NCBI GenBank assembly: GCA_037447655.1
Contig: JBBHKE010000440.1
Location: 1-62,000, forward strand
From: Zygnema cylindricum
Lineage: Eukaryota; Streptophyta; Zygnematophyceae; Zygnematales; Zygnemataceae
DNA length: 62,000 nucleotides
Direction of reading: 5' to 3'
This document shows positions 1-10,560 of this stretch, piece after piece. The translations under genes and the position numbers were made by a program. The notes under the pieces are model-generated. The model was not told the DNA's origin. It was given only the letters and a program-made list of their open reading frames with translations, and did no database searches. The stretch's first letter is position 1; each line of letters opens with the position of its first letter.

Positions 1-591
1 TTTCTTACTTTTTCAAGCATTATATGATTCAAAAAGATTTCTAACAGGGCAAATAAGTTCCAAACCAATAAAATATCAACACATTTTTATGATGTGTGGT
101 CTGGAAACAACAATTAAATGTTTTTGATAGTGTTGGACATTGTATACTAAAAATTTAAATGTGGATACCAGTTCTTACAATTTCCATACATACTTTTGAA
201 GTTAGAGCAAAAGTCGGTGGAATCCACACTATATAGGTTTTGAAGTCTTTTTGGCCTATTCCCATATCTTATGTAAAAACAAGCTTATAAGCAACATTAT
301 ATATTTTTCTGTGTACCAATCATGCATGTCCTAAAGAATCTAAACCAAAGTCTTAATTCTCTCCTCCTCTCTCCTCTCATCCTCAGTACTAATTAATCTC
401 TGGATTCTTTATCGAACCTTTATTTCTTTCTTTTGTTTTCTTCGAATTTTTCTGTTTATTGTCTTATGGTTTATTTTCCTTGTATTTCGGAATCGAGTTT
501 TTTCGATCTTTCCGTACTTTGACCTTAGCACCTTAGAGTTTGTTAAATTATTCAAAAGCGAGTGCCATAAGCCTATCAATGGAATATTACT
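1..591. other. Intergenic, nothing recognised
   Basis: AT-rich sequence with a pyrimidine-rich stretch around 355-500 that could precede a splice acceptor. No convincing coding or repeat signal seen. Confidence 0.4.
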
Positions 592-717
592 ATGTGCACA
601 TCTGGACCCAATGACTTTATTGTAGGGAGAATGATTGTTCGAGATAAAAATCCGTTCGGGAGATCACTTAAATTGGGAGGACGAGGGCATCGAAAGCTTA
701 TTGTGAATCCACGAATG
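592..717 (+). CDS. Candidate exon of an unknown host gene
   Basis: A 42-codon open stretch begins with ATG and ends at ATG|GTACGT, a good splice donor, in phase 0. The frame is also open upstream to 571, so this may be an internal exon. Read without splicing it stops at 763-765. The peptide contains GGRGHRKLIVNPRM. I recognise no family. The next phase-compatible exon would be at 4366, so the copia remnant at 819-3712 would lie inside the intron. Support is splice-site quality and frame only. Confidence 0.3.
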
Positions 718-818
718 GTACGTGCTATTAAAGAGTCTTCATTGGTTTTTGTTTGGGGAAAATAAAAGTTAAGGGTTAAAAGTCTTAGGTAGTTTTATGT
801 GTGTTATAATGGGAGAGA

Positions 819-1869
819 TGTTGAAAAGTAAATGATAGTTTTTATTTTCTTGCTATGTCTAGACTCTAAAAGCTGGAGACGGAGAGTTAGACAGAGGAAA
901 CCATGGCTGCTCCCTTGACACCCAAGGAGAGACTGAGGCTGAAAAAAAAGGTTGAAAGTTGCCTCTAACAAAAAGCAGTGGACTCGCCGGGAGTTGATCC
1001 ATGGCCCTACTGGTCCATAGTAGCTGTCGTCCGTATCCATTTGTTGTCGAAGATGTGGATATAGACATGGGGTGTTCTTCGTTGATAAACATGTTCTGCG
1101 CACATTAAAGCTTTTAACGGCATGAACCAAACTGGCGCACATAGATAAAGGAAAATAACTGATGTACGGAACTTTCGGCGAGCACCGTCAAATTATGCAT
1201 ATTGAGATCAGACGGCCCGCGTGAGAGCCGATAGCTCGAAATGGCCTTTTCCGCGGATTGCTCCAAATACGCCATCGATCGACACGTGGCATCATTTGAG
1301 AGGACGCCAAAGAAGAAAGGAACAAATCCATGGTGTCTGTAGGAGAAAGTACAATGCCGTAAAGAGAAAGTACGACGTCCATATTAGTATCGCACAGAAG
1401 CCGTACAAAAGGTACAACAGCTTGTGTATATTTGTGTACTTAAGAGATGTCCTCCCATTGGCGGAGGGTTTAGTACATAGGATATGTGAATAGGTAGTTT
1501 AAGACTTACACATTTTTGAGGTTTTAAAAGTCCTCTCTCCCAGTGGCCATCTGTATATCACAGCTGACTTTGATCAGCGATAATTAACTGCTGGTCGAGC
1601 AAATTCTGTAAATTTTGATCAGCAATAATTACCTGCTCATTGAGCAAATTCAGTAATTTTTTTTGCTGCTTACTCAGGGGAGTCCTATCTTCACAGGGGT
1701 GAAGTTGGTTCAAGGGGAGTCCTATCTTTACATGGGTGAAGTTGGTCAGAGTCGTTGCTTGTAAGTGTGGCAGTTATATCTTTAGGAACTAGAGTGAGTC
1801 AATGCTATCCTAGAGGCTTAATTTGAGCTGCAAGTTTTGTGGGACTATGGAACCACCCACAGAATTTCA
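819..1869 (+). repeat. 5' LTR of E0
   Basis: Starts TGTTGAAAAG and ends AGAATTTCA. It contains an antisense tRNA-like module (about 980-1060), the leader motif ACTCAGGGGAGTCC, a nearby direct duplication of GGGAGTCCTATCTT, and the gag ATG at 1847, 23 nt before the LTR end. It aligns with the fragment at 3232-3712 and more loosely with the other copia LTRs in the window. Confidence 0.75.
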
Positions 1870-3215
1870 GGTTATGGGCTCATAGGGTGCCCATATTTGA
1901 TAGAACAAGGTTTGTTTAGCGGGAAACGATGATGGAAGTGCTCTATTCGAAAAGCACGTTTGGGGCATAGTTTAAAAAGCAGTGATGTGTCCTCCACCTG
2001 GTATCAGGCTGGTATTGGATGAGTATGTTTTTTAAGACTCTAATGACTCACAGGAGGAAAAACGAGAGTGACACAGCGTGTCAGACGAACATGATGATGA
2101 TGGAATAACTATTACCACGGTGAGTGGGAAAAAAAAGGGGAAAGCAACACCGGTGGTGATAGGGGTCACAAAAAACAGAACCAAAAACAGAAGAAAATGA
2201 TATTGCAATCCGGACATACAAAAACAAAGTGGCTAAACATCTGATTCTCAAAAGTGTCACTAAAGCTATTGCACTCCCTCTCCTCAATGTAACCAAATCT
2301 GCCGAGATCGGGGAATCCCTTGTGAATCAATACAAGAGTGGTACGCAGCAACAGTTAGCAGATCAAAAACTGAAAGCTTATGTGTACAAGGGAGGGAGTA
2401 TGATCGAATTTTGTAATGAGCTTGCTTGGTTATTTGTTGAACTTGAGTGTGCAGGAAAAATAGAAACAGAAAAGTCGAAAGTCAACACACTAATCATGAA
2501 ACTCCCAGATGAATATGAGAACATTGTAAACAGAGTTCAAGACTTAACAGACAGCCGATAGAACTGGAATGCAACTGTGGAGATGATTCTGGTCATGGAA
2601 AACATTATGGAGCTTGAGCTTCGACGAGGAAGTCTTAGTTTGCAAACACTAGCAGTGGGGACAGATTGGAACAACCGAGGTGCGAAGAAATCTTACAAGA
2701 ATTTCGGTGGAGGGGAAAGAGGAGGTCAATCTGATAGACCTGGAAAGGGGCTTCCAAAAGGAGTATGTCATTTGTGCAAGAAACCCGAGCATTACATGGC
2801 AGATTGCACTAGGTTCACAGATTTGAGGATCAAGGATAGACAAGCAAATTCAAGTCAAGGAGGAAAAAAAAAAGCACTTGTAGCAACACAAGTGAATGCA
2901 GATGAAGGAGATGAAGAGGAGACAGTAGACGGAAAAATTGAAGAGCTTCTCCTCAATGAACAGCTGGAGAAAAAAGAAGAGAGTCTCCTCAATGAACAGT
3001 TGGAGAATGGAGTCAGGCGTTCCAAGAAGGCAAAAGTGTGCTTTCGGAGGTATGAAAGAAACACCTGAGGATGGTTGGATCATTGATTTCGGGGCATCTA
3101 TGTATATGTTTAGAGACAAAAAATGGTTTACAAAGCTCAGAGAAATTCCCTCTATAGAGATGGAGTATGGGGGTGGGAGAGTAGTTACCAATAGTTTAGT
3201 GGATCTCAAGGTCTG
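1847..3215 (+). pseudogene. gag: Copia gag remnant (E0)
   Basis: Readable pieces in order: the start MEPPTEFQVMG; a UBN2-type gag body (YVYKGGSMIEFCNELA, LIMKLPDEYENIVNRVQ); a CCHC knuckle CHLCKKPEHYMADC; and the protease start with the active site changed from DSGAS to DFGAS (GWIIDFGASMYM). Stops and a deletion around the primer site break the frame. The open stretches are 2229-2561 and 2577-3068. It ends where LTR sequence begins. Confidence 0.75.
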
Positions 3216-3231
3216 TAGTGGATGGAAAGGT

Positions 3232-3712
3232 GTTGGTAGGAGAAAGTACGACGTCCCTATTGGTGTCGTACAGAAGCTATATATTAGGTACAACGGCTTG
3301 TGTACATTTGTGTACTTTAGAGATGTACTGTATAGTCCTCCCATTGGCGGAGGGTTTAATCGAGAGGATGTGTCAGTAGGTAGTTCAAGACTTTCACATT
3401 TTTGAGGTTTTAGAAGTCCTCTCTCTCAAAGGCCACGTGTATATAACAGCTGAATTTGATCAGCGATAACTAACTGTTCATTTGAGCAAATTCAGGAAAT
3501 ATTTTTGCTGCGGACTCGAGGGAGTCCTATCTTCACAGGAGTGAAGTTAGTTACAGTTGGTGCCTTAGTTACAGTCGGTGCCAAGCCTTAGTTACAGTCG
3601 GTGCCTGCCAGGGTGGCAGTTATTTCTTTGGGAACCGGAGTGAGTCAAGGCTATCCTAGAGGCTTATTCTGAGCTGCGAGTTTTCTAGGACTATGGAGCC
3701 TACAGAATTTCA
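3232..3712 (+). repeat. Truncated 3' LTR of E0
   Basis: Matches the last half of the 819-1869 LTR, including GGACTC-GAGG-GAGTCC at 3512-3527, a perfect 6-bp hairpin stem. A short unit TTAGTTACAGTCGGTGCC is duplicated at about 3568-3606. It ends CCTACAGAATTTCA. Confidence 0.7.
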
Positions 3713-4365
3713 AGAAATTGAGAAAGATCGAGAGGGAGGGTTTTTTAGTGCTTTGCATGCCTTTTTAACGTTTTTTAGGGCTTCTCGATTCACCAGATGA
3801 GGTCTTTTATACACTATTTTACCTCGAAGTAGGTACATTTTTCAACGGCAAATAATATGATAGAGATACTTAGTCCAAATTAATTTCCAGTTGTTGTACT
3901 ATGTGTTTTTTTTAGAGTGGCAATTTGAGAGAGAAGAAAAGTAAATTTACTTTTGTTAAGAGGATAAGACGGATAACAGGAACAAAGGCAAAAAAATGAG
4001 AGAATATGTATATAAATGAATTTATGTGCATTACATATATGTATTACATCTATCCATACATATACATGTACTGTATATTGTATATATCTGTATAATTGTA
4101 TGTATGTACGTATCCATATGCATATATATACATAGATATTATAATTTGTTATGTGTTATTTCATAGGGTATTATTGAGGTTTTCTTTAGGGTTTTAAGAT
4201 TTTTTTAGGGTTTTTAGGGTTTCATTATGTATCTTTATGTATGGTATTGCATGTTTTTAGATTTTAGATTTTTGTTATTTTTATTTGTGTTTATATATAC
4301 ACACACACATATGTATGTTATACATATACTAACTTTTTTACTTTTACATATGTTTGTGTGGGAAG
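3713..4365. other. Intron or intergenic with AT-rich simple repeats
   Basis: TATA/CATA-rich simple sequence (about 4000-4320) and short TTTTTAGGG runs (about 4192-4222) resembling plant telomere units. A TACTAAC box at 4327-4333 matches the ideal splice branch point and lies about 32 nt before the acceptor used by the exon at 4366. Confidence 0.4.
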
Positions 4366-4590
4366 GTGGGCTTCCCTAGTATTCATGGAGTGTTCCATGG
4401 GCCAGAAGGGATAGATCTCAATCCGTTCCACGAAGCTCGACACAACCATTATCACGGCTTGGGAGCAGTGAAGTTTGATAAAGAAGTCTGTAAATTCGTT
4501 GCAAAAAGAAAAAGGAAAAATGATATGTTGGATACAAGAATGAGAGACATCATTCGCCTTGTTAGAAAATGCCATTTGGGGAGTCCAAAG
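4366..4590 (+). CDS. Candidate host-gene exon
   Basis: Exactly 75 codons, phase 0 at both ends. It is preceded by TACTAAC plus a T-rich tract and GGGAAG, and followed by CCAAAG|GTATGC. The peptide includes FPSIHGVFHGPEGIDLNP, a basic KRKRKND stretch and TRMRDIIRLVRK. I recognise no family. The start at 4366 is one of two plausible acceptors; the other follows CCCTAG at 4380. Codon-like composition and clean splice sites argue for a real exon. Confidence 0.45.
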
Positions 4591-5631
4591 GTATGCGATT
4601 CCTTTTTTTCTTTGTTTGTTCATTCGTTTGTTTCCTTTTTTGTTCAACCGATTCGATTTGGAAAGTAACATTGTAACCACACTATTATTAGTGTGGGTTG
4701 TGTGTGTAAACTTTTGGAATGGCGTTACTGTTGCTGATCCACAGTATATCGATACGGGTTTTATCGTAGTAGTCCCACTTCGGTGAACTTTTGCAAAAAA
4801 AAGAAAGCGGGGATTTTTTTTTCAAACTTTTGAATCGAATTTCGAATGTTTGAATTGGATTTCGAATATTTGAATATTCGAATTGAAAATTGAATATTAG
4901 AACAATGTAAAGTTGAATACTCTCTTTATTTGATTGTGATCATCTTTTTGGAATTTGCGTCCGTAAATTGGTTATTTTTGACAAAAATGGATGGGATGAA
5001 TGTGAAATGTTCTCATGACACAACAAACTGATACAATGTTAAATGGTAATTTTCTTCTAGTACTTTACTGGGTTTCAAACAACATTGTACGATAAATGTC
5101 TTTCATATCTTATAAATAATGTGTTTAAATGTTTATTATATTTGTTACGTAACAATTGGTGGTGTTCCAAAATTCGCCTTTTATTTTGATAAAGTGTGTG
5201 TTTTTCAAATCCTCTATCCTGACTTTTATTTTTGAATCCACTCTTGATTTTCTTGATTCAGGATTGTTTTAAGAGGCAATTGGAATTGGCCGGAGGACAC
5301 CTGTAAATCTTACTTTATTTTAATTCATTTTGTTTTATTTTAAAACACATATTGTGACCTTTTTCTGTCCGACAATAAACGGAATGGAGTTTTATAGCAA
5401 TAGTAAAACAGTTTATACCAATTTTAGAATAATTCAAAGCAAATTTAGATCAATTTACAGCAATTTTAGGAAAATCAACCTTCGTTAGATTCTCTGTTAG
5501 GTCAAGATGAATTTTGTACGAGTACCAAACAAATACTATGAACATTTTTCTTTCATTTTTAAAACTGTTTTTTCAGTCTTTTTTTATTTCACTTCGACTT
5601 TGAAGTCATGGTTGTCATTTTATCAAAGCAG
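4591..5631. other. Probable intron
   Basis: AT-rich, with runs such as GAATTTCGAATGTTTGAATTGGATTTCG (split here: GAATTTCGAATG then TTTGAATTGG) around 4833-4890. No coding evidence. Confidence 0.35.
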
Positions 5632-5739
5632 AATAGGTTCCCGAAGAGAATACCCGATCCCAAGAGGTCCCGAAGGTGTCGAGGGGTCCCGCAGGTCCCG
5701 CAAATGTATGGAGGCTTGTACGAAACACATGCTGTACCG
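5632..5739 (+). CDS. Candidate host-gene exon, basic
   Basis: 36 codons bounded by ATCAAAGCAG and a GTAATT donor, phase 0 at both ends, in agreement with the neighbouring candidate exons. It encodes a basic proline-rich peptide (RFPKRIPDPKRSRRCRG, then QMYGGLYETHAVP). Function unknown. Confidence 0.4.
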
Positions 5740-6839
5740 GTAATTAACACAATTTTTGCGTGTCATGACAAGTCCTTCCTGTCGTACGCTCATTGCTGGT
5801 TAGTCACATATCCGTGTTTGACGTACGTTCGCATCGACCATTTTGTCGGATTCGCCTATTCCTCTCATGTAGCATGCTGTGAACTAGTCACCACCGTCAA
5901 TTGCTTTTGGTGTTAATAATACTACGCCCTTACGCTCCCTTTGCCGTCCATTGACTCGTGGAAAGGATTTCGGGTTTTTTAAAACACCCTAAAAAATTAC
6001 TGCCTACGGCCTGGATTCCATTAGGCATTAGGCATCGATTCCATTAAGCGATCCCACTAAACGTACGGACACGTCTATTGACAAGGTTTACTGGCAGTCC
6101 GCTCCATTTTGTCGGGCTAGTAAACAACCCTTCGCAATTATGATTGGTTACATATAGGTTAGTGTTCACATTATGAAAATCTCAAAATATTTTCCAAACG
6201 GAAAATCTAAACGTAATATCTGTACCAGCGCAGGCAGTTAATGATTCGTACGAAAAATCTACGGCCAACTTTTTATTTTGAAAAAAGAAATGAAATTTTT
6301 GATACGGAATGGCAAAACAACGCGGTAAACTTTGAAGGTCGGTTGATGTCAAACGGAGCGTGCGAGGATAATTTTTGGTGACCTGCATCCAGCGTGGCAG
6401 GGAGGCAAATGAGGCACATGTCCTGTACTACTTGTAGGGTTGTGATCACGTGTTCAAGGTGGATATCCTTTTGCTTTTTCATGTGTACCAATGGTACACG
6501 ACCAGTGTGAAGCAACTCTCCTCACGAGGAGAGTTTTTTCACACTGGGATGATTTGTGAAATTGCTCCGGAGATGTGAAAAAGTGAAACATCCAACGATC
6601 AATAATTACGCCTATATTTTTGTAGGATCCTAACGGCTATCGGATAAACACTATCTGGAAAACATAATTCGTCTGACAAAAAAAAGAAAAACTTGTACGA
6701 AAACCTACGGTGCCCAATAAAAAACCCCACTTTTCCTCTAATGAAATCTTACCCTAATACAAATCCTGCGCCAGAGTGCCCCTTTGTACATTATGACCCT
6801 GCTTGACCAAACCTCCCTCCTCCCTCGCTATTGGTTTAG
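5740..6839. other. Probable intron with dispersed repeat pieces
   Basis: About 5985-6150 matches the inverse complement of roughly 24720-24840 (shared GCAGTCCGCTCCATT and ATGATTGGT), so it is a dispersed repeat. An imperfect hairpin lies at 6502-6547, with arms CCAGTGTGAA and TTCACACTGG and an inner ACTCTCCTC/GAGGAGAGT stem. Confidence 0.35.
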
Positions 6840-7025
6840 GGCTCTTGTTCATCAAGTGTTTCCGATAATCATATGGACAAGTATGACACGTTTACTGGAA
6901 GTAATAGTTTAAATGATTCTACATCAACTCCAACAATGCACCCATCGCCTACGTGCTTTATTGCCAGTGGTAAAGTTGATGTTCAGATACCAACAATAGT
7001 TGAAAGGTACGTCCCATTTGGCTAA
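6840..7025 (+). CDS. Candidate last exon of the host gene
   Basis: The acceptor TATTGGTTTAG leads in phase 0 to a Ser/Thr-rich peptide (GSCSSSVSDNHMDKYDTF) ending IVERYVPFG and TAA at 7023-7025. The final codons come from repeat sequence that begins at about 7007. Alternatively, GTACGT at 7007 is a donor to a phase-compatible stretch at 7522-7696, but that stretch lies in repeat-like DNA, so I prefer the TAA end. Confidence 0.3.
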   Translation, partial: GSCSSSVSDNHMDKYDTFTGSNSLNDSTSTPTMHPSPTCFIASGKVDVQIPTIVERYVPFG

Positions 7026-7690
7026 GTACGGGTTTTTTTTTCTATCGTTTACCTTTAAAACTCAGCGCCGTACTGCTAAAGTTGCAACAATACGAAAAAA
7101 TTGCGGATTTGTAGAATTCAATTTGCGTCATCCTCGAACTTAGGATGTACAAAAGTTTGTCATCTTGTGCTTCTTCGACCAACTGCCACGTCATCTTCAA
7201 ACGTATCATAAAACACATCGGCAATGTGTTTTAAATAAAGTATAACCGTTTTCACAAATAGGAAAACATATTGTCACGTGTCAATAGTTTTCATAATTTT
7301 TTGACGGCAATGTGTTTTAAATGAAGTATAATCGTTTTCACAAATAGGAAAACGTATTCTCACGTGTGAAAAGTTTTCATAATTTTTTGACGACGGAAAA
7401 AAGTACACGGTTGTTTGTTTTTGTTCGCATGTACCTTAACGGTTTTTTTTTGAAGGGGCCTCGATGGTGCACTGTCATTTCGTAAAGGTGTAAAATCTGC
7501 GAAGGTGAAAATTCTGCAAAGTCATGGCGGCCGGAGAGGAGAAGTTTACGCAAAGGCATGTTGTACAGTCACGGCTGCAAGGGCTGTACGTCTACGACGA
7601 CAAGCAATGATATGCGACATGCCAAATTGTTTCAAAAATTACGATGTGTCTTGCGACGCTTCAATTTTTATCGAAAATACGATGCGAAGT
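7007..7690 (-). repeat. Degenerate inverted copy of the TTA-flanked element
   Basis: About 7007-7250, and more loosely to about 7500, matches the inverse complement of 25300-25647. Shared blocks include TTGCGTCATC and TCTTCGACCAAC. The left edge GGTACGTCCCATTTGG corresponds to the terminal repeat of the 24944-25647 element. Within this copy, AAATRAAGTATAAYCGTTTT with flanking sequence is duplicated (about 7215-7280 and 7303-7380). Confidence 0.5.
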
Positions 7691-7698
7691 GTTTAAAA

Positions 7699-7800
7699 CA
7701 TAGTTCAAAAGTAGGTGAAAGTAGGCCCATACAATATGCCTATTGTATGCAAAACATACAATATGACCTTAAGACCCATATTGTATTCGGACCTATTCAG
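7699..7800 (+). repeat. Left-end fragment of the 57740-58199 MITE family
   Basis: CATAGTTCAAAAGTAGGTG and the next ~80 nt, including the internal inverted repeat CATACAATATG/CATATTGTAT, are nearly identical to 57741-57830. The right half is absent. Confidence 0.7.
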
Positions 7801-8037
7801 ACCAATTAAAACATTCGGACCAAAAGATCCGCGCTAAAATACAAAGTAAGTACGCTAAGTTACAACTACATGGGGCCGCAGCCTTATACAAAGAGTGTCG
7901 TGACATTTAATGTGACGGTACGAAACTTGAGAAGTACGCAGTGGATTGATTTGTCGAAGGACATCCGATATAAAAGATTCTTTACGGCCGATGGCGGTAC
8001 CAACTTTTGTTATGTAGCGTGAGGACAATCGGCAAGT
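7801..8037. other. Intergenic, nothing recognised
   Basis: No coding or repeat signal identified. Confidence 0.4.
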
Positions 8038-8045
8038 ATTACAAC

Positions 8046-9115
8046 TAGTGTTAGGTATCGGGTAGTTTCATATCGCGATAATTTCGATATTTGATATATC
8101 GAATATCGATCGAGGAAAGTCCTCGATATATCGTACCGCGACCAACATAAATCATCGCGATATATATCGCGAATATATTGTATTTTATAAAATAAAATTT
8201 TTATTTAATATGTTGTTTTAGCGATAACGACAATTTTTCTGAAACGCGACGTACGACGTGATTTTCGTTCCGTGACTTAAAAGGTAACGCCGCAAAATGT
8301 AACCGACGAAAAAGTACTAATACTGTAATACTAATTCATATAGTTACTTATTTAGTACGTACTACGGTACAGAACTTCACATATGAAAACTTGAAACCCA
8401 CACTAATTTAGTCAAAGTATGATATGAAAAAAAAAATTGCAGACTGTTCGTTTCAGGCATGAATTTTTATTATTATTTTTATTTATTAATTTTTGAAGTG
8501 TACAAAATGAGAATTCTTATTATTATTTTTATTCAATATTTTATGAAGTGTATAAAATGTGATATTTTATTCTTATTTTAATTAATTATTTTTTGAAGTG
8601 TACAAATTGTAAAATCTTATTCTTATTTTTATTAATTGGAGTAGCAGTAGCTAGTACTACCTGCTGCAGTAGCACTGCCAGCAGCTAGTACTACTGGCAG
8701 CAGCAGTAGCTAGTACTAGCATCTAGTACTACTGGCAGCAGCAAGAGCTAGTACTAGCATCGGCAGTAGCACTAGTTCTGGCTGCAGCGGCACGTAGTTC
8801 TAGCAGCTGCAGCTAATCAATTCTCAATTAATTAGGTTCCCAATTAATCAATTTACAGTTTCCGTGAAAAAAAAAAAAAACATCCTCCACCACTTTGACA
8901 GTTGTCCTTCTCTTCTTCCGAGAATTGACTAGCAAGCTTTTGTTTTTCTTTTTTAAGAAGCTTCAATATATCGGCGATACAATATATCGGCGATATATCA
9001 GCGATATATCGCGATAATTTAAAATTCGATATATCAAAGCGATATAACGATTATCGGGTACCTGAAATTCGATATATATCGAATATCGGCAAATGGTCCT
9101 CAATACCCAACACTA
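8046..9115. mobile_element. Non-autonomous hAT-like element
   Basis: An 8-bp direct duplication ATTACAAC sits at 8038-8045 and 9116-9123. Termini are inverted: TAGTGTTAGGTATCGGG on the left and the complement of TAGTGTTGGGTATTGAGG on the right. An 8-bp duplication with TAGTG-type ends is typical of hAT transposons. No transposase frame is present. Inside are many ATCGATATATCG-type self-complementary motifs, tandem ~60-bp units around 8460-8640 and an AGCAGTAGCTAGTACT-rich block at 8641-8815. Confidence 0.85.
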
Positions 9116-9416
9116 ATTACAACGCACTATCCGCGACAATGAGTTACTGTACGGCATAAGCACGACATAAGCAGGTCGTTTGATGCTAATTAATTTGACG
9201 GATGTTTTTGCACATACAAACAAATTAGTGTTGACTTCAAGTAGTTTTAGTGTTGTCCTCAAGTAGTGTGAGGAAACAACTTGGTTAACTCTTGCCTTAT
9301 GGATAATCACAATGGGGGTGCCAATTAGCTTAGGGTGAAGTTCCATTAGACGAAAAGTGAGGTTGTTTACAGAAATTCGGACCTCTCCGTACTATGCCGT
9401 ACCTCTTATTTTGTTT

Positions 9417-9521
9417 TTATCCGGAAAACAACATTACAGAGAATCTTGCCAATATTCTCCAAAAGTTTGGGAAGTAACAATGACCGTTGGATATTTTTTC
9501 GCGAAGCATTCGCTTCGAAAG
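9417..9521. repeat. Dispersed repeat, copy 1
   Basis: Matches 59105-59212 in the same orientation (AACAACATTACARAGAATCT, then TGACCGTYGGAT and TTCGCTTC). Identity unknown. Confidence 0.6.
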
Positions 9522-9571
9522 TTTCTGTAATTGGTGATGTACCTCGCGAGGTACATCACCAATTACAGAAA
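9522..9571. repeat. Perfect 50-bp palindrome
   Basis: The 25-nt left arm starts TTTCTGTAATTGG and ends CTCG; the right arm is its exact reverse complement with no spacer. It directly follows the dispersed repeat, and the copy at 59105 lacks it. Confidence 0.95.
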
Positions 9572-9978
9572 AATTTGAGCCGCGACACGTTGGATAAAGA
9601 GCATACGTGTCAATATGGCAACCAACAGAAATCAAAAAATTTCGCACACGATATACTCATTCAAAAATCCAACAGAAAATTCAAACGAAATCTCGTAACG
9701 CACTTTTGTCACGCTATTTCTGTTAGCGCCCATTCGTCACCCTATTTGTGGCAACATTCATTCGTCACGCGAATAAACAGAAACCCTAAAAATATGAGGT
9801 GGTATCTGACAAGGCGTCTCTGCAAAGAGTACAGAAGTTGTGTTGAAAAATGACCTAGTACGCACGTACATGGCACGCAATTGAAAATTTTTGGTCAGTG
9901 TAAAAATCATTGACTATTTTCAATATCCGATCTTAGCTCACCTAGTACCACTAATTTTGAAAGATGTAGGTGGCTCAC
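9572..9978. other. Intergenic, nothing recognised
   Basis: No coding or repeat signal I can support. Confidence 0.4.
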
Positions 9979-10520
9979 TGTAAAAGGAACAAAATAGTAA
10001 CCCACAACACACTATAATGCACAGCGGAAGGCCTCCAAGGATCTCCCCGTAGCAACAGCAAGAGTACACAGCGGAAGGCCTCCAAGGATCTCCCCGTAGC
10101 AACAGCAAGAGTACACAGCACTCATAGATAAGGGTCAAGCTTTATTAATCGGGAGGAAGATTACAAGTTCACAACTCACTGCAAAGGTCTACTCAAAGAG
10201 TCTATCTTTTTACTACGTCTGCTCCACTATTTAAACTAACTAGCTGCTAGTCAACCCAACACTGTACAAGTGTACACTTGGACCTTCACGGTCAACCTAA
10301 ATCTATCCAAAATATCTTTCTAGAACTATACAGTTAAATCTACATTCTGCGGCGTTACTATACTGCCACGCTGCGTTGCTATGCTGCGCTACACTTTTCA
10401 CCTAAGTTGCTATGCTGATATGTAGCGCTGGTCTAGAATCGCAACTACGTTGCTCTGCAACCGCAACTATAGCAGTCTGATCCCTAACCCTTAAGTACTC
10501 AACTCTGTAACCCTGTTACA
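9979..10520 (-). repeat. 3' LTR of the gypsy element
   Basis: Read on -, it begins TGTAACAGGG after a purine-rich TGGGAGGCAC and ends TTCCTTTTACA. It matches 23261-23745 over most of its length. A 47-bp unit is tandemly duplicated here (10021-10067 and 10068-10114) and single in the 5' LTR. Confidence 0.85.
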
Positions 10521-10560
10521 GTGCCTCCCACTAAGGATTCAACATCCTATTGACCCTAAC

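Larger units (their letters stand above)
819..3712 (+). mobile_element. Copia element E0, internally deleted
   Basis: 5' LTR 819-1869, degenerate primer site at 1870, gag remnant, and a 5'-truncated 3' LTR ending at 3712. Most of pol and the front of the 3' LTR are missing: the sequence jumps from the protease region straight into LTR sequence near 3215-3232. The flanking 5-mers AGAGA (814-818) and AGAAA (3713-3717) differ at one base, consistent with an old target duplication. It belongs to the same family as the element at 15730-22151. Confidence 0.8.

Noticed and set aside
4186-4226. Interstitial telomere array
   Set aside because: Only two or three imperfect TTTTTAGGG units; too short to claim.
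7522-7696. A phase-compatible further exon of the first host-gene candidate
   Set aside because: It lies in DNA resembling the 24944-25647 element, and the donor at 7007 coincides with the repeat edge.
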